This document shows positions 1-10,345 of a stretch of 64,000 nt of DNA, piece after piece. Location: contig CACMCA010000001.1 in the NCBI GenBank assembly GCA_902612005.1, forward strand, positions 124,001 to 188,000. Direction: 5' to 3'. How positions within the stretch are numbered: position 1 is the first letter of the stretch; each line of letters starts with the position of its first letter. The position numbers and the translations under genes were made by a program. The notes under the pieces are model-generated. The model did not search any database and was not told the origin of the DNA. It saw nothing but the letters and a program-made list of their open reading frames with translations. The DNA is from an uncultured Prochlorococcus sp. (GTDB lineage: Bacteria; Cyanobacteriota; Cyanobacteriia; PCC-6307; Cyanobiaceae).

Positions 1-514
1 TTTCTTGACTGATTTCAAATATTTTTTGCTCTGCTTTATCTAGAACTTCATTAGTATCTTGAGTTTGATCAAAACCTAACTGAACCACCTCATTTCCAGA
101 TCTGATAAGTTGCCTTCTCATGAATTTGTCGTTAATTAAATTAGCAACTTGTTCTATGGAAGCTGTAGAGGAAACATTTTCAACTAGTTCTACTAGTTTG
201 CTGTTACCTCCAATTTTTTCTAGTGATCCATTATCTGCTAACCAAGCACTCATGGATGTTAAATCAGTTGGTTTACCCTGTGTATGCAACATTAATGCTG
301 TTCTATAAATCTCTTGATGGGCATTTATGTAAAAAGCTTCAGGTTTAATTAAGTCTGCAATTCTTCCTATCGCGTCTGGATCAAGAAGTATGCCACCAAG
401 AACTGCTTCCTCTGCTTGAACGTTTTGAGGAGGTACTAATCCAGAATTTTCACTATTAAAATCCCTTTTAAAATTTTTATTCTGCCCATTATTTGGAAAA
501 GGTACCGAAACCAT
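1..514 (-). CDS. dnaB: Replicative DNA helicase DnaB, N-terminal part (runs off the window's left edge)
   Basis: Reverse-strand translation MVSVPFPNNGQNKNFKRDF...VPPQNVQAEEAVLGGILLDPDAIGRIADLIKPEAFYINAHQEIYRTALML matches the DnaB N-terminal domain; no stop before the edge, so it is absent from the ORF track. Confidence 0.93.
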   Translation of the reverse strand, partial: MVSVPFPNNGQNKNFKRDFNSENSGLVPPQNVQAEEAVLGGILLDPDAIGRIADLIKPEAFYINAHQEIYRTALMLHTQGKPTDLTSMSAWLADNGSLEKIGGNSKLVELVENVSSTASIEQVANLINDKFMRRQLIRSGNEVVQLGFDQTQDTNEVLDKAEQKIFEISQE

Positions 515-572
515 ATCTTTAATTGCTTAGATACATACTCTGGCTACTTTTCAAAATAATGCAACAAATTGA

Positions 573-1028
573 TTAACTTGTTACTTCAATATTTACTTCT
601 GCATTTACTTCTGGATGTAATTTTATTTTTGCAGTAAAGGAACCTAAATTATGAATATCAGGAACTGTGATGTTTCTTCTATCAATTTCTTTTTTAGTTG
701 CCGCTTCTATCGCTTCGGCAACATCCCCATTGGTAACTGTTCCAAACAGGACACCATCTTCTCCAACCTGTTTTTTGATAGTGAACCTACCTATTGTAGA
801 TAATGCAGTTTGGAAATCCAAAGCTTCTTGCTTTAATTTATCAGCAGCGATTTTTTCTTTTTCTTTCTTCCTTTCAATTTGTTTTAGGACTGCTGGTGTT
901 ACATTCATTGCCTTGCCATAAGGTAATAGAAAATTTCTTGCATATCCAGGAGCTACTTCAACTAGATCTCCTTCTTTACCTAGTGATGCGATTGATTCAG
1001 TTAATGCGACTTGTACTCTTTTAGCCAT
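573..1028 (-). CDS. rplI: 50S ribosomal protein L9
   Basis: [40 protein letters not shown]; canonical L9. The start is probably MAKR (1028) rather than the upstream ATG of the ORF track (1043). Confidence 0.97.
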   Translation of the reverse strand: MAKRVQVALTESIASLGKEGDLVEVAPGYARNFLLPYGKAMNVTPAVLKQIERKKEKEKIAADKLKQEALDFQTALSTIGRFTIKKQVGEDGVLFGTVTNGDVAEAIEAATKKEIDRRNITVPDIHNLGSFTAKIKLHPEVNAEVNIEVTS

Positions 1029-1048
1029 GAAAATATTGAACAATACAG

Positions 1049-1987
1049 TTAATAATAAGACCTGGAGGGTAACTTTACTTTTTTTGCAAGACCAAATTTC
1101 GCAAGAATCTTAATATGTTCCCATGTTATGTCTATCTGACCTCTAAATAATCCTTGTTTTGCCGAATTGGGAAATGCGTGATGGTTATTATGCCAACCTT
1201 CTCCAAATGTTAATGCAGCAACCCACGCATTGTTTTTGGATGAATCACCACTTTCAAATGGTGCCTTACCCCAACAATGAGTAGCTGAATTTACTAACCA
1301 AGTCACGTGATAAACGACTACAAGTCTTAATGGAATGCCCCAAAGGACTAAAGCCCAACCTCCAACTCCTAATTTTTGACCTATTGCGTACAAAGAAAGT
1401 CCAATAGGAATTTGTAAGAATAAAAAATATTTATTTAGAAATCTATAGTAGGGATCCTTGATTAAATCTGCACTTAGTTTTGGAACAGCTTTTAGTGCTT
1501 CAACGTCTTTAAACATCCAACCCATATGACTCCACCAAAACCCCTTTTTACTATTGTGATGATCTGCTTCAGTATCTGAAAAAGAGTGGTGATGCCTATG
1601 TAAACCTACCCAATCTATTGGTCCATGCTGGCAACTTATAGCTCCACAGGTAGCAAAAAATCTTTCTAACCATCTTGGAACAATGAACGATCTGTGTGAT
1701 AACAATCTGTGATATCCAAGAGTGACTCCTAAACATGCAGTAACCCAGTAAAAAAATAATAATGAAGTGACTGCAGGGAGACTCCAAAATTTTGGTTGTA
1801 TAGCCACAAGAGAAAGAATATGAATTGCAACCATAAAAACTATTGTCCCCCACGTTTTGTGTAGTCTTGGAGGATATCTTTTTGAATGACTGGAAGGTTC
1901 CAGTAATTTTTCTGAGAGTTCTACAACTTTTTCAGATGGAACAGGTTTTTTTAATTTTGCTGTTTCTTGGAAAATTACTGAATTCAT
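1049..1987 (-). CDS. Membrane fatty acid desaturase (acyl-CoA/acyl-lipid delta-9 type)
   Basis: Three histidine boxes: [32 protein letters not shown]. Confidence 0.93.
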   Translation of the reverse strand: MNSVIFQETAKLKKPVPSEKVVELSEKLLEPSSHSKRYPPRLHKTWGTIVFMVAIHILSLVAIQPKFWSLPAVTSLLFFYWVTACLGVTLGYHRLLSHRSFIVPRWLERFFATCGAISCQHGPIDWVGLHRHHHSFSDTEADHHNSKKGFWWSHMGWMFKDVEALKAVPKLSADLIKDPYYRFLNKYFLFLQIPIGLSLYAIGQKLGVGGWALVLWGIPLRLVVVYHVTWLVNSATHCWGKAPFESGDSSKNNAWVAALTFGEGWHNNHHAFPNSAKQGLFRGQIDITWEHIKILAKFGLAKKVKLPSRSYY

Positions 1988-2062
1988 GATATTGAAATAA
2001 TATTTTCAAAATTACCGATATGTAATATTATCATACTATGATATTGATAAGTTTAATTATCT

Positions 2063-2761
2063 GTGAGTATCGGATATCGCGATAAATTATATAGAGGTCG
2101 AAGGGCTATGGCTCATTTGATACACCTTTGGCATGAAAGAAATGGATGGTCTCACAGAGTTTTGCCATTACTTTCTGAAGTTCTTGATTTAGGTAAAGTC
2201 CATAATTCGCAAATTTCTAATCTTAGGAATGGAAAGTTATCTTCGCCCGGTCCTGAAGTTTTTCTTGCTTTAGCTCAAGTTAATACGATTCTTGATCAAG
2301 GTATTGAAAAAATCAGGGATCGTTTTGAAAGTGATTACCCAGAGTTATGGAAATCTTTGGAAGAGTCTGCATTACCCCTAAAAAATGATTCTGGCAATCC
2401 ATTGTCGGCAGGGGATTTATTCGAGATATTTTCAGGATTAAAATCTCTACCTTCATCTTTTGACTGGTACATAGAAGATGAAGAAGCTTCTGCTTTAAGT
2501 GATGCTCTTTCAGTGCATTTTTGTCAGAATAAGGCTTGGAGATCATGTAAAAATCAAGTAATGGAAGCCTATGCTGTGAATAAATCTGCCCGTAGAGAAC
2601 GTTTTGCTGAGGTACTAGCAGGAATTAGAGATTATACGGCAGAAGAATTAGATGGAGAACTCCTTGATTTATATGAGGCTTCAAGAAAACTGTCTTATTT
2701 TAAGGGTAGGGGACCTAATGCTTTCCTCGCAGAATTAAGAAATTTAGCTTCTGAAAAATAA
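2063..2761 (+). CDS. Conserved hypothetical protein with HTH-like N-terminal segment
   Basis: 232 aa ORF (GTG start); SQISNLRNGKLSSPGPEVFLAL resembles an XRE-type recognition helix region. Confidence 0.7.
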   Translation: MSIGYRDKLYRGRRAMAHLIHLWHERNGWSHRVLPLLSEVLDLGKVHNSQISNLRNGKLSSPGPEVFLALAQVNTILDQGIEKIRDRFESDYPELWKSLEESALPLKNDSGNPLSAGDLFEIFSGLKSLPSSFDWYIEDEEASALSDALSVHFCQNKAWRSCKNQVMEAYAVNKSARRERFAEVLAGIRDYTAEELDGELLDLYEASRKLSYFKGRGPNAFLAELRNLASEK

Positions 2762-2779
2762 CATGAATTTTCAAAATAA

Positions 2780-4072
2780 ATGACACTAAAAAATAACTTA
2801 AAACTGGCTGAAAACGCTGTTCTTTCTGTCGAAGAAAGTTTAAGTAAAGTTTTCCAAGAAAGGTCCAATCAGGTTTTCCAGAAATTAGAAAATATTTTGA
2901 CAATTTTTAAGGAAGAAAAAGTTTCTACTAGTCATTTCAATCAATCTTCTGGTAGTGGTCATGATGATATATCTAGAGAAAAAATTGATTCTGTTTTTGC
3001 AAGATTTTTTCTTGCTGAAAAGGCAGCTGTGAGAATGCAATTTGTAAGTGGAACGCATGCAATAAGTTCTGTCTTATTTGGAATTCTTAGACCTGGAGAT
3101 GTAATGTTATCTCTTACAGGACAACCATATGACACGTTAGAAGAAGTCATAGGAATAAGGGGAGGAGGTAAAGGCTCACTTAAAGATTTTGAGATTGAAT
3201 ATAAGCAAATAAATATCTGTGAGAATTTTGATTCTTTTGAAGAAAAAATTGTTCATTCTTTTAAAGAAAATTCATGCAAATTAGTATTCATACAAAAAAG
3301 TTGTGGATATAGTTGGAGAAAGTCTCTTACGAATCATCAGATAGAGAAAATTTGCAGTCTTATTCATTCTCTTGATCCTAACTGTATATGTTTTGTTGAT
3401 AACTGTTATGGGGAGCTTGTTGAAGATAGTGAACCAATTTCTAAAGGGGCAAATATAATTGCTGGATCATTGATTAAAAATTTGGGAGGAACAATCGTTC
3501 CTACTGGTGGGTACGTTGCAGGAGATGCAGAGTTGGTTGAGATGGCATGTTCTAGATTAACCTCACCAGGTATTGGTTCTTCTGCAGGAATAAATTTTGG
3601 ATTAGGAAGATTAATTTTGCAGGGTTTGTTCTTAGCACCGCAAATTGTTCACGAATCACTAAAAGGTGCTGATATGGTTGCAGCAGTCTTTAAAAATTTG
3701 GGATTTAAGGTTTTACCAGAACCAGCAACTTATAGATCTGATCTGATTCAGTCAGTAAGATTGAATAATCCTGATTTGGTACAAAAAGTTTGTCAATCTT
3801 TTCAAAATTCTTCACCAGTAGATTCTTTTCTGAATGTTGTTCCATCATCAATGGATGGATATGATTCAAAATTATTAATGGCAGGAGGTACATTTATTGA
3901 AGGTAGTACAAGTGAATTTTCTGCTGATGCCCCTCTTAGAGATCCTTACAATATTTTTGTTCAAGGTGGTTCTCACATAGCTCACATCAAAATTGCATTA
4001 ATTCGATTATTATCTGAATTGTTAGAGGAAAAATTAATTACAAAGGACTCTCTACTTCCTTTATCTACTTAA
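2780..4072 (+). CDS. PLP-dependent lyase of the aluminum-resistance / methionine gamma-lyase-like family
   Basis: FVSGTHAISSVLFGILRPGDVMLSLTGQPYDTLEEVIG, FVDNCYGELVE, GSLIKNLGGTIVPTGGYVAG. Confidence 0.88.
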   Translation: MTLKNNLKLAENAVLSVEESLSKVFQERSNQVFQKLENILTIFKEEKVSTSHFNQSSGSGHDDISREKIDSVFARFFLAEKAAVRMQFVSGTHAISSVLFGILRPGDVMLSLTGQPYDTLEEVIGIRGGGKGSLKDFEIEYKQINICENFDSFEEKIVHSFKENSCKLVFIQKSCGYSWRKSLTNHQIEKICSLIHSLDPNCICFVDNCYGELVEDSEPISKGANIIAGSLIKNLGGTIVPTGGYVAGDAELVEMACSRLTSPGIGSSAGINFGLGRLILQGLFLAPQIVHESLKGADMVAAVFKNLGFKVLPEPATYRSDLIQSVRLNNPDLVQKVCQSFQNSSPVDSFLNVVPSSMDGYDSKLLMAGGTFIEGSTSEFSADAPLRDPYNIFVQGGSHIAHIKIALIRLLSELLEEKLITKDSLLPLST

Positions 4073-4074
4073 TC

Positions 4075-4464
4075 ATGTCTTACAAGTTTCCAGACAACCT
4101 CAACTATGCTGATACTCATGAATATGTCTTGAAAGAAAATGGATTATTAAAAATTGGAGTTAGTGAATTTGCTATAGATCAATTAGGAGATATTGTTTTT
4201 GTTGAATTAGCTGAACAAGGGGCGACTTTAGAGAAAGGCGAGACTTTTGGAACAATAGAATCAGTTAAGGCTGTTGAGGAAGTCTATCTGCCTTTTTCAG
4301 GGGAAATAGTATCTGTAAATGAAAGTGTTATTGAGAACCCTGAGCTTTTACAGAATGATCCGATTGGAGATGGTTGGTTAGTCATTTTGAAACCAGAATC
4401 AAAAGCATCAGTTGCTGATTTGATGACTTCTGAGGAATATCAATCAAAGGTTGTACCAAAATAA
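4075..4464 (+). CDS. gcvH: Glycine cleavage system H protein
   Basis: Lipoyl motif GETFGTIESVKAVEEVYLPFSGEIVSVNE. Confidence 0.97.
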   Translation: MSYKFPDNLNYADTHEYVLKENGLLKIGVSEFAIDQLGDIVFVELAEQGATLEKGETFGTIESVKAVEEVYLPFSGEIVSVNESVIENPELLQNDPIGDGWLVILKPESKASVADLMTSEEYQSKVVPK

Positions 4465-4509
4465 GACAAACTTTTTAAAAAGAGCTATTTTAAAGAAAAA
4501 TATTTTAAT

Positions 4510-7419
4510 ATGACATCCAAATTTGGGTCTGATTTGTTCATAGATAGGCATCTTGGGTTAGGAGATAATGATGAAAGAATTATGCTGAATAAGCTTGGTT
4601 TTAATAATATTGATCAATTTTTAAATCAAGTTATTTCTGAAGATATTCAGCTTAAAGATAAATCTTCAGAAATATTGCCCCAAGGTTGTTCAGAAATTGA
4701 GGCTTTAAATGAATTAGAAGAGATTGCGAATAAAAATACTAAAATGAGATCACTAATAGGCCTTGGTTATTATGACAATCACATGCCTAGAGTAATCCAA
4801 AGACATGTTCTTGAAAATCCAAGGTGGTACACGTCTTATACTCCATATCAAGCAGAAATTGCGCAAGGAAGATTAGAAGCCCTATTTAATTTTCAAACTA
4901 TTATTTGTGAACTAACAGGATTTCCTGTCGCCAATGCATCTTTGTTAGATGAGGGTACTGCTGCAGCAGAAGCTATGGCCATGAGTTTTTCCGCAAGAAA
5001 AAATAAATCCTCAAAAGTGTACTTAGTGGAATCAAATGTTTTTGATCATACTTTTAATGTTCTGCAAACAAGAGCAAAACCTTTGGGAATATCCTTACAA
5101 CGCTTTACTCAAAGCAACCTTCCTAATCATGATGATGTTTTTGGAATGTTGTTGCAATTACCTGGTAAAAATGGAGAATTATATGATCCCACTTTTTTAA
5201 TATCCCAAGCACATAGGTCAGAAATTACTGTTACGGCATGTATTGATCCACTGGCACAAGTATTGATTAAACCAATTTCTGAATTTGGTGTTGATGTAGC
5301 AGTAGGTAGTATGCAAAGATTTGGTGTTCCAATGGGTTTTGGTGGCCCGCATGCAGCATATTTTGCTTGTAGCGAAAAATATAAAAGGCTAATACCAGGA
5401 AGAATTGTTGGGCAAACTCTATCTAAAAATGGAGAAAACTCTCTAAGACTAGCATTGCAAACAAGAGAGCAACATATTAGAAGGGAAAAGGCCACTAGTA
5501 ATATTTGTACTGCTCAATCATTGTTAGCCATAATTTCTTCTTTTTATGCTATTTATCATGGACCTTCTGGATTAACCCAAATTGCTAAGAGATTAGTGGA
5601 GTTGAGAATAAATTTAGAATCAGGTTTAGCGGCTCTAGGTTTTGATATTCCTGATGGAATTAGATTTGATAGCGTTGATGTTTATTCTGAGCACTCCCAG
5701 AGGATCCACAATGAAGCTTTAAAAAATGGCTATAACTTAAGAATTTTGCCGTTGGGATCAACTATTGAAAATTCAACTGGATTTGGGATCTCTTTAGATG
5801 AACTTAGTAATGAAAAAGAAATCAAAGATATTTTGACTTTCATAGCAAAACTTATAGAAAAAGAAGAAGATTTAGAGCATATAAAATTTGATAATGTATT
5901 CCATCTTGAAAGTTTAGCTTTGAGATCCAGTTCATGGATGCAGCAAGATATATTCAAAAATTACCAAAGTGAAACTGAATTAATGAGATATATATTCCGA
6001 CTTGCAGAAAAAGATTTTTCTTTGGTAGATGGGATGATGCCATTGGGAAGCTGTACCATGAAGTTAAATTCTGCAGCAGAGTTAAATCCAGTCTCTTGGG
6101 CTAATTTATCTTCAATTCATCCTTTTTCCCCACCAGATCAAACTAAAGGTTATTTAAAAATCATATCTGACCTAGAAAAATGGATAAGTGATATTGTTGG
6201 TTTAAAATCAGTTTCTTTTCAACCAAATGCAGGCTCTCAAGGAGAGTTTGCAGGTTTATTGGCAATAAATTCTTATTTTGAATCAAAAGGTGATCTGTTA
6301 AGAAAAAAATGTTTAATTCCTAAAAGTGCTCATGGAACAAATCCTGCTAGTGCAGTTATGGCAGGCTTTGATGTGTTAACTGTTCAATGTGATGAAGAAG
6401 GAAATATTGATTTTCAAGATTTGTCGATAAAGGTCAGGAAATTTGATAACCAAATAGGGGCTCTTATGTTAACTTATCCCTCTACTCATGGAGTTTTTGA
6501 ATTACAAATCAGAAAGATATGTGATTTAATTCACTCTGTTGGAGGATTTGTCTATTTAGATGGAGCAAATTTGAACGCTCAGGTTGGATTATGTAAACCG
6601 GGGCATTATGGTGTTGATGTTTGTCATTTGAATTTACATAAAACATTCTGCATTCCACATGGAGGAGGTGGTCCAGGAGTAGGTCCAGTTGCTGCATCAG
6701 AAACTTTAACCCCATTTCTTCCTACTCATTCTTTAATGGATAATAATTTATCTAATAGTTCCAATTACGTATCTTCTGCCAAGCATGGGAGTGCAAGTAT
6801 TCTTCCAATAAGTTGGATGTATATAAAAATGGCTGGTCTTAGTGGTTTAAGGAAAGCAACTGCTCATGCAATTTTATCTGCAAATTATATTGCGCATTCT
6901 TTAAAACATAAATTCAAGATTCTTTATAAAGGAAAAAATAATTTTGTCGCACATGAATGTATTTTAGATTTTAGGGATTTAAAATCCAAAACTGGTTTGA
7001 GTGTGAATGATTTAGCTAAACGATTAATAGATTATAGTTTTCATGCCCCAACTATAAGTTGGCCTGTTCCAGAGACCATCATGATAGAGCCTACAGAAAG
7101 TGAAAGTTTGGTTGAATTGGATAGATTTTGCGATGCTATGCTATTGATTGGTGAAGAAATCAGCGAAATAGAAAAAAATAGTGAATTAAAGAATAATAAT
7201 GTAATAAGTAACGCTCCCCATACACTGAAAGAGTTAATTGCTGATAATTGGAATTATCCTTATTCAAAAGAAAAAGCTTCTTTTCCTTATAAAACTCCAA
7301 CACCTATTAAGTTTTGGTCTTCAGTTTCTAGGATTAACAATGCATATGGTGATCGCAATTTAATTTGTTCTTGCAATGTAAATCAAGGAGAGACTTTCGA
7401 AGAAAAAAAATGTGCTTAA
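4510..7419 (+). CDS. gcvP: Glycine dehydrogenase (decarboxylating), P protein
   Basis: 969 aa; MPLGSCTMKLNSAAEL, HGTNPASAVMAG, NLHKTFCIPHGGGGPGVGP. Confidence 0.98.
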   Translation: MTSKFGSDLFIDRHLGLGDNDERIMLNKLGFNNIDQFLNQVISEDIQLKDKSSEILPQGCSEIEALNELEEIANKNTKMRSLIGLGYYDNHMPRVIQRHVLENPRWYTSYTPYQAEIAQGRLEALFNFQTIICELTGFPVANASLLDEGTAAAEAMAMSFSARKNKSSKVYLVESNVFDHTFNVLQTRAKPLGISLQRFTQSNLPNHDDVFGMLLQLPGKNGELYDPTFLISQAHRSEITVTACIDPLAQVLIKPISEFGVDVAVGSMQRFGVPMGFGGPHAAYFACSEKYKRLIPGRIVGQTLSKNGENSLRLALQTREQHIRREKATSNICTAQSLLAIISSFYAIYHGPSGLTQIAKRLVELRINLESGLAALGFDIPDGIRFDSVDVYSEHSQRIHNEALKNGYNLRILPLGSTIENSTGFGISLDELSNEKEIKDILTFIAKLIEKEEDLEHIKFDNVFHLESLALRSSSWMQQDIFKNYQSETELMRYIFRLAEKDFSLVDGMMPLGSCTMKLNSAAELNPVSWANLSSIHPFSPPDQTKGYLKIISDLEKWISDIVGLKSVSFQPNAGSQGEFAGLLAINSYFESKGDLLRKKCLIPKSAHGTNPASAVMAGFDVLTVQCDEEGNIDFQDLSIKVRKFDNQIGALMLTYPSTHGVFELQIRKICDLIHSVGGFVYLDGANLNAQVGLCKPGHYGVDVCHLNLHKTFCIPHGGGGPGVGPVAASETLTPFLPTHSLMDNNLSNSSNYVSSAKHGSASILPISWMYIKMAGLSGLRKATAHAILSANYIAHSLKHKFKILYKGKNNFVAHECILDFRDLKSKTGLSVNDLAKRLIDYSFHAPTISWPVPETIMIEPTESESLVELDRFCDAMLLIGEEISEIEKNSELKNNNVISNAPHTLKELIADNWNYPYSKEKASFPYKTPTPIKFWSSVSRINNAYGDRNLICSCNVNQGETFEEKKCA

Positions 7420-7548
7420 AGGACTAGCATCCATGTGGTTATTTAGTTATTATCAGTGAGAATAAAAATTTAATATTTTCTTATAGAATTTTTTTAAATT
7501 TTTTTATTAAAATATTCGAGCATCAAATTTTTTGGGGTATTTGAAGCT

Positions 7549-7797
7549 ATGACCAAAGATTTTAAATCTGGTAATGTTAAGCACCTGCCATTTAAAAACG
7601 TCGACTTACCAAATTTTGTCAATAATTTTTCTGAAGATAACTCAAATATTTGTTCCATTGAGGGAACTAATGTTATAAGAGTACCCTTCGGTAAAAAATT
7701 TTCAAAGAAAAAAAGGCCTGAAAAGAATCAAAATATAGCTACTTTAATACTTCCTTTAAGTTCGTATAACAGTCCTACGCCTCCACACGTAGCATAA
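7549..7797 (+). CDS. Small hypothetical protein
   Basis: 82 aa ORF in an otherwise empty gap between gcvP and the sqdX 3' end; basic motif RVPFGKKFSKKKRPEK; no recognised family. Confidence 0.55.
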   Translation: MTKDFKSGNVKHLPFKNVDLPNFVNNFSEDNSNICSIEGTNVIRVPFGKKFSKKKRPEKNQNIATLILPLSSYNSPTPPHVA

Positions 7798-7809
7798 TTA
7801 AGGTTAAGT

Positions 7810-8943
7810 TTAATCTATTTCTTTTAATGTATCTGCATAATAATTTTGCAGTTGTAGCGTTGCTTGATTCCAATCCCATTTTTCAGCTTCGTTACGTGCC
7901 TCTTTCCTCATAATTTCTCTTTTATCTTCATTCTCTAGAATTTTTTTTGTCGCTGTAATCAAACTCTTTACCCCATTATCTTTTTCATCAGGATTATATA
8001 AACAACCATTAATCCCATCGCTAATAATATCTGGAATCCCGCCCTTGTTGGCTCCTATAACTGGACATCCTGCTGCCATTGCTTCTAGTAAAACTAACCC
8101 AAGTGTTTCTGTACTAGATGGAAATAAAAATATATCTCCAGAGGCATAGGCGCTAGCAAGTTCATCGCCAGATAAATATCCTATGAAATTAGTCTTTGTA
8201 TTTTCAAAGATTTTTTCAAGCTGGTTTCTATATGGTCCGTCACCTACAAGTGCTAGGCAAGCATTAGGAATACTTTCTAAGACTGGTTTAATTCTCTCAA
8301 TTTGTTTTTCTGCTGATAATCTTCCTACATAAATCAATAAGTAATTAGCGTCGTTATATTCCCCAAATAATTTTTTTCTCATTTCCTCACTTCTCAATTC
8401 TGGTCTGAAACTGTAAGTATCTACTCCCCTTTGCCACAGAGCAGTCCTTTGAATACCTTTATCTTTTAACTCATTGACCATAGCGGTGGAAGTACATAAA
8501 TTTAACAAGGCTTGATTATGTGCTGCTTTAAGTAATTCCCACAAAAGTGGCTCTAACATACCCATACCGTAATGTTCCAGATATTTCGGAAGATGAGTAT
8601 GGTAGCTGGCAATTAAAGGGATGTTATTGGTTTTCGCTAACCATATGCCGCCTAAGCCAAGTACAGCTGGATTAACAACATGTATCAAATCTGGGTTAAA
8701 TTTTTCTAACTTATCTGAGACTGCAGGACCTGGTAAACCAAGCTTTAATTCTGGGTATAAGGGTAATGGCATTGCAGCAACGCCAACTACAGTTGCTCCC
8801 ATATATGATTCTGGACACCCCTCTGGACAAAAAATTATAACTTCATCACCATTTTTTATTAAAAATTCAATCGTTTTAGTCAGTCTTGTGACTATGCCGT
8901 CAACTTTAGGTAAAAAAGTTTCAGTAAACAATGCAATTTTCAC
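7810..8943 (-). CDS. sqdX: Glycosyltransferase family 4, SqdX-type sulfoquinovosyldiacylglycerol synthase
   Basis: MKIALFTETFLPKVDGIVTRL..., GT-B motifs YVGRLSAEKQIERIKPVLE and FPSSTETLGLVLLEAMAAGCPV; adjacent to sqdB. Confidence 0.92.
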   Translation of the reverse strand: MKIALFTETFLPKVDGIVTRLTKTIEFLIKNGDEVIIFCPEGCPESYMGATVVGVAAMPLPLYPELKLGLPGPAVSDKLEKFNPDLIHVVNPAVLGLGGIWLAKTNNIPLIASYHTHLPKYLEHYGMGMLEPLLWELLKAAHNQALLNLCTSTAMVNELKDKGIQRTALWQRGVDTYSFRPELRSEEMRKKLFGEYNDANYLLIYVGRLSAEKQIERIKPVLESIPNACLALVGDGPYRNQLEKIFENTKTNFIGYLSGDELASAYASGDIFLFPSSTETLGLVLLEAMAAGCPVIGANKGGIPDIISDGINGCLYNPDEKDNGVKSLITATKKILENEDKREIMRKEARNEAEKWDWNQATLQLQNYYADTLKEID

Positions 8944-8970
8944 TTTCTTAAGGTTGTTATTTCAGAAATT

Positions 8971-10164
8971 TTAATTAGTCTTTATAGCTTCAGCTTGTTT
9001 TTTAGTCCATGATGAAACACAAGGTATGCGCTTAAGATCGCATCTGTTGGAGTATTTTTTTGCAACTTCAACAACTTCTTCTAATAAGCCATTATCAAGA
9101 GTCGTTGGATTTAAACCTAATTCTATAAAGCATTTATTATCAACAATTAGATCATTTTCTACTGCTTCATTCCTTGGATTTGGTAAATAATTGATATCAG
9201 CTCCTGTTAGAGACGCAACTTTTTTAGCTAGTTCTCCAACTTGATGACTCTCAGTCATTTGATTAAAGATTTTGACTCTCTCTCCAGGTTTTGGAGGATT
9301 TTCAAGAGCAAGTTGTACACATTTTACAGAGTCTTTTATATGTATAAATGCTCTTGTTTGCCCTCCTGTACCATGAACACTTAATGGATACCCAATTGCA
9401 GCTTGCATGAGAAATCTGTTTAGAACAGTTCCATAGTCTCCGTCATAGTCAAATCGGTTTGTCAATCTCGGATCTTTTAAAGTTGCTTCTGTATTTGTTC
9501 CCCAAACAATGCCTTGATGAAGATCAGTAATCCTTACAAGATCATTTTTGTTGTAGTAAAGAAATAATAATTGATCTAAAGTTTTAGTCATATGGTAAAC
9601 ACTACCTGGACTTGCAGGGTGTAATATTTCTTCTTCAAAGCGGCTTCCATCTGGTTGTGGAACTTCAACTTTTAGATAACCTTCTGGAATTGTTGCACCT
9701 CTATGCGATCCATATCCGTAGACTCCCATTGTTCCTAAATGAACAACATGAATATCTAAATTACTCTCTACTATTGCAGCAAGAAGGTTGTGAGTGCCAT
9801 TAACATTATTATCTACTGTATATCTTTTAGTAAAACTCGATTTCATTGAGTAAGGCGCTGCTCTTTGTTCTGCAAAATGGATCACGGAATCTGGTTTTTC
9901 ATCAATGAGTAAATTGAGTAATTTCTGATATTGTTTAGAGATATCCATATTAATAAATCTCATAGGCTTACCCCCAATCTCTTCCCATGCAGAAAGTCGT
10001 TCTGTTATTGAAGCAATTGGAGTTAAAGATTCTACCTCTAGATCAATATCAATTTTTCTACGACTTAAATTGTCGACAATAATTACATCATGATTTTGCT
10101 CTGCTAAATTCACCGCACAAGGCCAACCGCAAAAACCATCTCCACCTAGAACAATAACTTTCAC
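8971..10164 (-). CDS. sqdB: UDP-sulfoquinovose synthase
   Basis: MKVIVLGGDGFCGWPCAVNLAEQNHDVIIVDNLSRRKID; long SDR fold characteristic of SqdB. Confidence 0.96.
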   Translation of the reverse strand: MKVIVLGGDGFCGWPCAVNLAEQNHDVIIVDNLSRRKIDIDLEVESLTPIASITERLSAWEEIGGKPMRFINMDISKQYQKLLNLLIDEKPDSVIHFAEQRAAPYSMKSSFTKRYTVDNNVNGTHNLLAAIVESNLDIHVVHLGTMGVYGYGSHRGATIPEGYLKVEVPQPDGSRFEEEILHPASPGSVYHMTKTLDQLLFLYYNKNDLVRITDLHQGIVWGTNTEATLKDPRLTNRFDYDGDYGTVLNRFLMQAAIGYPLSVHGTGGQTRAFIHIKDSVKCVQLALENPPKPGERVKIFNQMTESHQVGELAKKVASLTGADINYLPNPRNEAVENDLIVDNKCFIELGLNPTTLDNGLLEEVVEVAKKYSNRCDLKRIPCVSSWTKKQAEAIKTN

Positions 10165-10277
10165 TCAGAACTCCAGAATTAATAGATTCATAATATATTT
10201 ATTAAATTACTACAGTGTGCTTCCAATTTGCGAAAAAACATTGTAAATAGTTTTAAATCTTCTTTCTTAAATAAGAT

Positions 10278-10301
10278 AAATCAAATCAAATCAAATCAAA
10301 T
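10278..10301. repeat. Pentanucleotide microsatellite (aaatc)x4 + aaat
   Basis: Read directly: aaatcaaatcaaatcaaatcaaat, intergenic upstream of sqdB. Confidence 0.95.
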
Positions 10302-10345
10302 AATAAATTTTTCCTCTCTTTTTAAACTTTGCTAAATTTAAAAAA

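Noticed and set aside
4465-4509. Possible glycine riboswitch upstream of gcvP or gcvH
   Set aside because: Only 45 bp before gcvP and 2 bp before gcvH; too short for an aptamer, and no matching conserved core seen. A 12-bp palindrome-like CTTTTTAAAAAG is present but is unremarkable in AT-rich DNA.
5127-5495. 122-aa minus-strand ORF inside gcvP
   Set aside because: Lies fully antisense to a strongly conserved CDS, with no recognisable product; shadow ORF.
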